Source: JAADHI01 sp964451325 (GTDB lineage: Bacteria > Nitrospirota > Nitrospiria > SBBL01 > JAADHI01). From it: DNA of 64,000 nucleotides. The translations under genes and the position numbers were made by a program. Shown in pieces: positions 60,054 through 64,000 of this stretch (positions are counted from its first letter, which is position 1; each line of letters begins with the position of its first letter). Location: contig CAYVHO010000004.1 in NCBI GenBank assembly GCA_964451325.1, forward strand, positions 186,001 to 250,000, written 5' to 3'. The notes under the pieces are model-generated. The model made no database searches. It was not told where the DNA came from and saw only the letters and a program-made list of their open reading frames with translations.

Positions 60054-60757
60054 CACACCGTTAAATGCTGCTGAACCTCTTCTTCACTGATGGATGCGGT
60101 TGATCCCTTGGAAATGATGCTGCCCTTCTCCATCACATAATAATTGTCTGCGAGTCGCCATGCAAATTGTAAATATTGTTCAACCAACAAAATAGCGACT
60201 CCGGTGGATTTGATTTTATGAATGGCATCTTCTATTTCATCAATAATCGAAGGCTGAATGCCTTCGGTCGGCTCATCCAAAAGCAGTAATTTCGGTCGCG
60301 TGAGTAAAATCCGGGCAATGGCCAATTGCTGTTGCTGACCGCCACTTAGGTCGCCACCTTTCCGGTGTAATAAATCTTTGAGTGCAGGAAACAGTTCGTA
60401 GACTTCTTCGGGAACCGAATCAAAAGCCTTATCTCTCGCGGCCAAGCCCAGAATCAAATTATCCCGCACCGATAACTGTGGGAAAATCTCCCGACCCTGT
60501 GGCACATAACCGATGCCCTTTTGGGCACGTTCATCGGGTCGGCGATGCGTAAAGTCATCATCGCCAAAAACCACTTTTCCTGACTTGGGTTTCAGCAGGC
60601 CCATGATGCTTTTTAAAAGAGTCGTCTTTCCAACACCATTTCGCCCCAAAAGACAAACCGCCTCACCTGCTGCGACCTTCAGATCCACATCACGAAGGAT
60701 TAGACTTTCGCCATAGGCCACATTCAGTTTTTCGATTTTGAGCAGCGCGTCTTTCAA
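60053..60757 (-). CDS. urtE: Urea ABC transporter ATPase UrtE
   Basis: LivF-type ATPase of the urea importer. The 234 residues contain Walker A GRNGVGKTTLLKS near residue 38, the signature LSGGQQQQLAIARILL near 138, and LLLLDEPTEGIQPSIIDEIE, the Walker B with the UrtE-typical GIQPSII. The start is TTG 60757 with GAGGAGAAC, overlapping the urtD stop by 4 bases. Its stop adjoins a repeat element. Confidence 0.93.
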   Translation of the reverse strand: MKDALLKIEKLNVAYGESLILRDVDLKVAAGEAVCLLGRNGVGKTTLLKSIMGLLKPKSGKVVFGDDDFTHRRPDERAQKGIGYVPQGREIFPQLSVRDNLILGLAARDKAFDSVPEEVYELFPALKDLLHRKGGDLSGGQQQQLAIARILLTRPKLLLLDEPTEGIQPSIIDEIEDAIHKIKSTGVAILLVEQYLQFAWRLADNYYVMEKGSIISKGSTASISEEEVQQHLTV

Positions 60758-61503
60758 TGTTCTCCTCTTCCGAGATAAACTTCCCGGACTTTGGCGTGAT
60801 TTTGCACTTCATCCACTGTGCCTTCAAAAAGCACGGTACCTTCGTGCAAGACCGTCACTTTTTTTGCGATTTGGCGCACAAAAGCCATGTCGTGCTCGAT
60901 GACTAAAACCGAGCGTTCCTTCGATATTTTTTTCAGCAACTCCCCTGTTTTTTCGGTTTCGTGATCGGTCATGCCGGCAACCGGTTCATCCACCAACATC
61001 ACTTTGGGTTCCTGCACCATGACCATGCCAATCTCCAACCATTGTTTTTCACCGTGAGAAAGCAAACCTGCGATTCTATCTTTTTTCTGTAGCAGGCCAA
61101 TCGTCTCTAAGGTCTCCAGAATTTTGTCTCGCTGCTCTCCCGTGAGGCGATTAAAAAGCGCGTTAAACACCCCTTTTTTGCGATTTAAAGATAATTCCAG
61201 ATTTTCACTTACATTGAGACTGGTATAGACCGTAGGGGTTTGAAACTTTCGAGCGATGCCTAAATTTGCAATGGCATCTTCACGCAGAGGCAGCAAGTCG
61301 GTGTATTCTTTAAAAACCACACGACCCATCGTGGGTTTAACTTTGCCGCAGATCACATCCAAAAGTGTCGTTTTTCCCGCACCATTGGGACCGATGACAA
61401 CACGCAGCTCACCCGACTCCATTATAAAATTAAGATCGTGCAGGGCTTTAAACCCATCGAAACTGACGGTCACCCCTTCGACATATAAGATTGTGCCATC
61501 CAT
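60754..61503 (-). CDS. urtD: Urea ABC transporter ATPase UrtD
   Basis: LivG-type ATPase. The 249 residues have Walker A GPNGAGKTTLLDVICGK near residue 38 and the UrtD-type signature LLSHGEKQWLEIGMVM near 145, with VMLVDEPVAGMTDHETEKT after it. LSHGEKQWLE in place of LSGGQ is characteristic of UrtD. ATG 61503 was chosen over a TTG three bases upstream. It is 9 bases from urtC. Confidence 0.93.
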   Translation of the reverse strand: MDGTILYVEGVTVSFDGFKALHDLNFIMESGELRVVIGPNGAGKTTLLDVICGKVKPTMGRVVFKEYTDLLPLREDAIANLGIARKFQTPTVYTSLNVSENLELSLNRKKGVFNALFNRLTGEQRDKILETLETIGLLQKKDRIAGLLSHGEKQWLEIGMVMVQEPKVMLVDEPVAGMTDHETEKTGELLKKISKERSVLVIEHDMAFVRQIAKKVTVLHEGTVLFEGTVDEVQNHAKVREVYLGRGEH

Positions 61504-61512
61504 CAAAAATCC

Positions 61513-62628
61513 TTAATTTTTAGCCATGCTGTTTTTTGACGGTTTTAAAAACAGGTTTTTAATACGTCCAGAGACTTCCCAGATCCCTTTGGGAAAATAA
61601 AGCACAACGCCCACAAAAAGGACGCCTAAAAAATAAAGCCATAAATCGGGATAATTGCTGGTGAGAAAACTGCGCGCCCAATTCACACCGACAGCACCTA
61701 AGATTGCGCCCACAAGGGTACCCCGCCCGCCAACGGCCACCCAGACAATCATTTCAATCGAGGGCAAAACACCAATCTGCCCCGGGGTGATGATGCCGAC
61801 TTGTGGCACGTACAAGGCCCCGGCGATGCCCGCCAAGGCCGCAGAAATCACAAAAACAAAGAGCTTGTACTGAGATGCAGAATATCCCGAAAAACGGATA
61901 CGGCCTTCGTTATCCCGTATCGCGATGAGGACTTTTCCCAAACGCGATTGAGTAATATATCGACAGAGTAAAAAAGCCAGGACGAGGCAAACGCCTGTGG
62001 CCACAAAGAGCATACGTTGCGTTGCGATATCACCCAAGGGAAAATTTAAGATGGATTTAAAATCAGTCAGGCCATTGGTGCCACCCAAATTCATGGAGTT
62101 TTGGTTAAACAGCAACCAAACGGTGAGCGCAAGCGCTTGTGTCATGATCGAAAAATAGACGCCTTTGATGCGGCTGCGAAAACTCAAAAAACCAAAAATA
62201 AGGGCAAAAAGCCCAGGAACCAGTACAACGCCGATCATTGAGAACCCAAAACTTTCAAAGGGTTTCCAGAAAAAAGGCAACGCCTTGACTTGGTTCCAGA
62301 CCATGAAATCAGGCAAATCGCTTTGATAGGCTCCTTCGCCACCAATGGACAACATAAGGTGCATGCCCATGCAATAGGCCCCCAATCCAAAAAAAATCCC
62401 CTGCCCCAAACTTAATATGCCCGTATATCCCCACAATAAATCAATACCCAAGGCCAAAATGGCGTAAGCCATGTATTTTCCCGCAGTATTGAGATTAAAA
62501 TCGCTCAAATAAAAAAAAGAATCTTCTGGTGGGAGGGTATTCATTAACAAGAGCACAATCCATGTGCTACACAGAAGCAAGGCCCAAAACAGGGTGTCGC
62601 TGCGGCTTTTTGTTTTATTTTTATCCAC
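61513..62628 (-). CDS. urtC: Urea ABC transporter permease UrtC
   Basis: LivM-type inner-membrane permease, 371 residues with about nine membrane segments. Signatures are YAILALGIDLLWGYTGILSL near residue 55 (20 residues), GQGIFFGLGAYCMGMHLML, FLSFRSRIKGVYFSIMTQAL near 145 (20 residues), and AVGGRGTLVGAILGA near 297. The start is GTG 62628 with GGAA seven bases upstream. Confidence 0.92.
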   Translation of the reverse strand: MDKNKTKSRSDTLFWALLLCSTWIVLLLMNTLPPEDSFFYLSDFNLNTAGKYMAYAILALGIDLLWGYTGILSLGQGIFFGLGAYCMGMHLMLSIGGEGAYQSDLPDFMVWNQVKALPFFWKPFESFGFSMIGVVLVPGLFALIFGFLSFRSRIKGVYFSIMTQALALTVWLLFNQNSMNLGGTNGLTDFKSILNFPLGDIATQRMLFVATGVCLVLAFLLCRYITQSRLGKVLIAIRDNEGRIRFSGYSASQYKLFVFVISAALAGIAGALYVPQVGIITPGQIGVLPSIEMIVWVAVGGRGTLVGAILGAVGVNWARSFLTSNYPDLWLYFLGVLFVGVVLYFPKGIWEVSGRIKNLFLKPSKNSMAKN

Positions 62629-62684
62629 AGGTTTGTTCCAAGAAATGTTGACGGTTGAAATCAGAAAAACCGGAAACTGATATA

Positions 62685-64000
62685 CTATAAATCAATGCTG
62701 CGTCCTTTGGCTGGGAATAGACCGGAGGGCCGTTTCTGTAAAAATAAGATAACGATTAAGAGAATCAAGACTTTGGCATAAATTGCACCGAAACCCGGCT
62801 CCAGCAGCTTGTTCAGTCCCCCGATGCCAAAAGCTGCACCTACCGTTCCCGCAATCTTGCCTACCCCGCCCGTCACAACCACGAGAAAGGAATCCACGAT
62901 GTAATTTTGGCCTAAGTCCGGGCCAACGTTTCCAATTAAGGTCAGGGCTGCCCCCGCCATGCCCGCGAGACCCGCACCCAGTGCAAAGGTCCAGGCATCG
63001 ACGCGTTCTGTCGCAATACCCATGCAAGCGCTCATACTTCTATTTTGCGTAACAGCCCTTATTTTTAAACCGATGGGCGAGCGCAAGACCAAGATATAAA
63101 CGGAAACCACGGCAAAGACACTCAAAAAAATGATAAAGATGCGGTTATAAGGCAGTTGAATCCCGACCGCAAGACGGAGGCCACCTGAGAGCCAGGCAGG
63201 ACTTGCGACATCCACATTGGCTGCGCCGAAAACCTGACGTACACCTTGTTGTAAAATAAGACTGATGCCCCAGGTCGCAAGCAGGGTTTCAAGCGGTCGT
63301 CCATACAGTTTTTTTATAATCGATTTTTCAAGACAATAACCAAAGACCGCCGAGACGGCAAAAGCAAAAGGAATCGCCAGAATAAAATAAAAATCTCTGA
63401 TGTTCTCCGGAAGATAAGCGACAAAAAACTCTTGTATGACGTAAGTGGTATAAGCACCCAACATCATGAGTTCACCATGGGCCATATTGATCACACCCAT
63501 GAGCCCAAAGGTAATCGCAAGCCCTAAGGCGACCAAGAGCAAAATAGAACTGAGACTGATACCACTAAAAATCGTTTCAACCGTGCGTGTCCAGACCTCC
63601 CAGGCATTGATTTTTTTGATGGCTTCGGCAATTGCAGCTTTGACGGCAATATCTGTTTCTTCTGATACACCCGATGCATCGGCTTCAATACGCGCCTCCA
63701 AGGTCGGCACAGAATCCATGGCATGAATTTCGCCCAAAATTTCCGCAGCCGCCTTTCGCACAACCGGGTCTTCGTCTCTCAAACGCACCAGACCAATGGC
63801 TTCCGTGAGCGCAAAACGTACCCAGCGATCTTTTTCTCTTGCCAGTGCTTTTAAAAGCAGGGGCAAAGCTTCGGCCTTTCCTGAAAGTCCGACCTTTGTG
63901 GCCGCAGACTCACGAAGACCTGCCTCAGAGCTAAAAAGACGCAAACGATGCAAAATGGGCATAATTTTAATGCGAAGCCTTCGGCTGATGCGGATGGACT
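62685..64000 (-). CDS. urtB: Urea ABC transporter permease UrtB (partial, 5' end outside window)
   Basis: LivH-type permease. The C-terminal part has about eight membrane segments with LGLAITFGLMGVINMAHGEL, split here as GLMGVINMAHGELMMLGAY, IRAVTQNRSMSACMGI and VVTGGVGKIAGTVGAA. The N-terminal part (about 130 residues) is a soluble helical extension with HEAT-like repeats (VRKAAAEILGEI, VKAAIAEAIKKI), known in UrtB proteins. The frame stays open to base 64000, so the start lies outside; an ATG at 63962 is probably internal. urtA would be expected upstream. Confidence 0.88.
   Translation of the reverse strand, partial: SIRISRRLRIKIMPILHRLRLFSSEAGLRESAATKVGLSGKAEALPLLLKALAREKDRWVRFALTEAIGLVRLRDEDPVVRKAAAEILGEIHAMDSVPTLEARIEADASGVSEETDIAVKAAIAEAIKKINAWEVWTRTVETIFSGISLSSILLLVALGLAITFGLMGVINMAHGELMMLGAYTTYVIQEFFVAYLPENIRDFYFILAIPFAFAVSAVFGYCLEKSIIKKLYGRPLETLLATWGISLILQQGVRQVFGAANVDVASPAWLSGGLRLAVGIQLPYNRIFIIFLSVFAVVSVYILVLRSPIGLKIRAVTQNRSMSACMGIATERVDAWTFALGAGLAGMAGAALTLIGNVGPDLGQNYIVDSFLVVVTGGVGKIAGTVGAAFGIGGLNKLLEPGFGAIYAKVLILLIVILFLQKRPSGLFPAKGRSIDL

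Overview
The window looks like chromosomal DNA of a Gram-negative bacterium of deltaproteobacterial type (or a neighbouring phylum). It has an outer-membrane LptD, a TolC-family channel and an RlpA lipoprotein, several c-type cytochromes, and the housekeeping order tadA / tRNA-Ser / ffs / dnaX / ybaB / recR. No rRNA or taxonomic marker is present, so the lineage is inference.

Layout. 1-19,016 is housekeeping: dnaB (cut by the window edge), hisZ, serA with a class-V aminotransferase, fxsA, tadA, two tRNA-Ser genes, SRP RNA, dnaX-ybaB-recR, pyrE, a LysM/FecR protein with a CHASE2-PAS-GGDEF-EAL protein, yebC-ruvC-ruvA, an FHA-EAL protein and two tandem cytochromes c. 19,188-22,524 holds divergent promoters, a formylglycine-generating-enzyme-like lipoprotein and pabB-pabC.

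22,731-33,332 is the accessory heart of the window: a type I-C CRISPR-Cas operon interwoven with toxin-antitoxin genes. It begins with a HepT-like HEPN toxin (RX4HXY motif). The cognate MntA-like nucleotidyltransferase antitoxin (GSX10DXD motif) is fused in frame to the N-terminus of Cas3. Cas5, Cas8c (with an internal Cas11c start), Cas7, a HicBA pair, Cas4, Cas1 and Cas2 follow, then a one-spacer array and a YefM-RelE pair with its own palindromic operator. cas8c and cas4 each carry a one-base frameshift. A GIY-YIG nuclease gene bounded by 30-bp inverted repeats sits between cas4 and cas1, and a gene-less palindrome of the same repeat family forms the 3' end of cas4. The system therefore looks decayed or disturbed, unless the two frameshifts are sequencing errors.

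33,434-53,932 returns to core genes: trmL, folC, lptD, a PEP synthase/PPDK regulator, a TolC-like protein, a PAS protein, and an operon PilZ - nuclease - DUF4149 - rlpA - mazG - cytochrome c. Then come a PQQ-type sugar dehydrogenase, a TerB-like protein, a hydrolase, a Rieske protein, an excalibur nuclease, MDR and SDR oxidoreductases and a phosphomannomutase. Two copies of a palindromic element supply the stop codons of rlpA and the cytochrome gene.

54,032-64,000 holds a secreted FG-GAP protein, a transposase scrap, and a urea-use cluster on the minus strand (urtB-C-D-E, ureA-B-C-F-G). The transporter imports urea and urease splits it to ammonia. ureD and ureE are not in the window.
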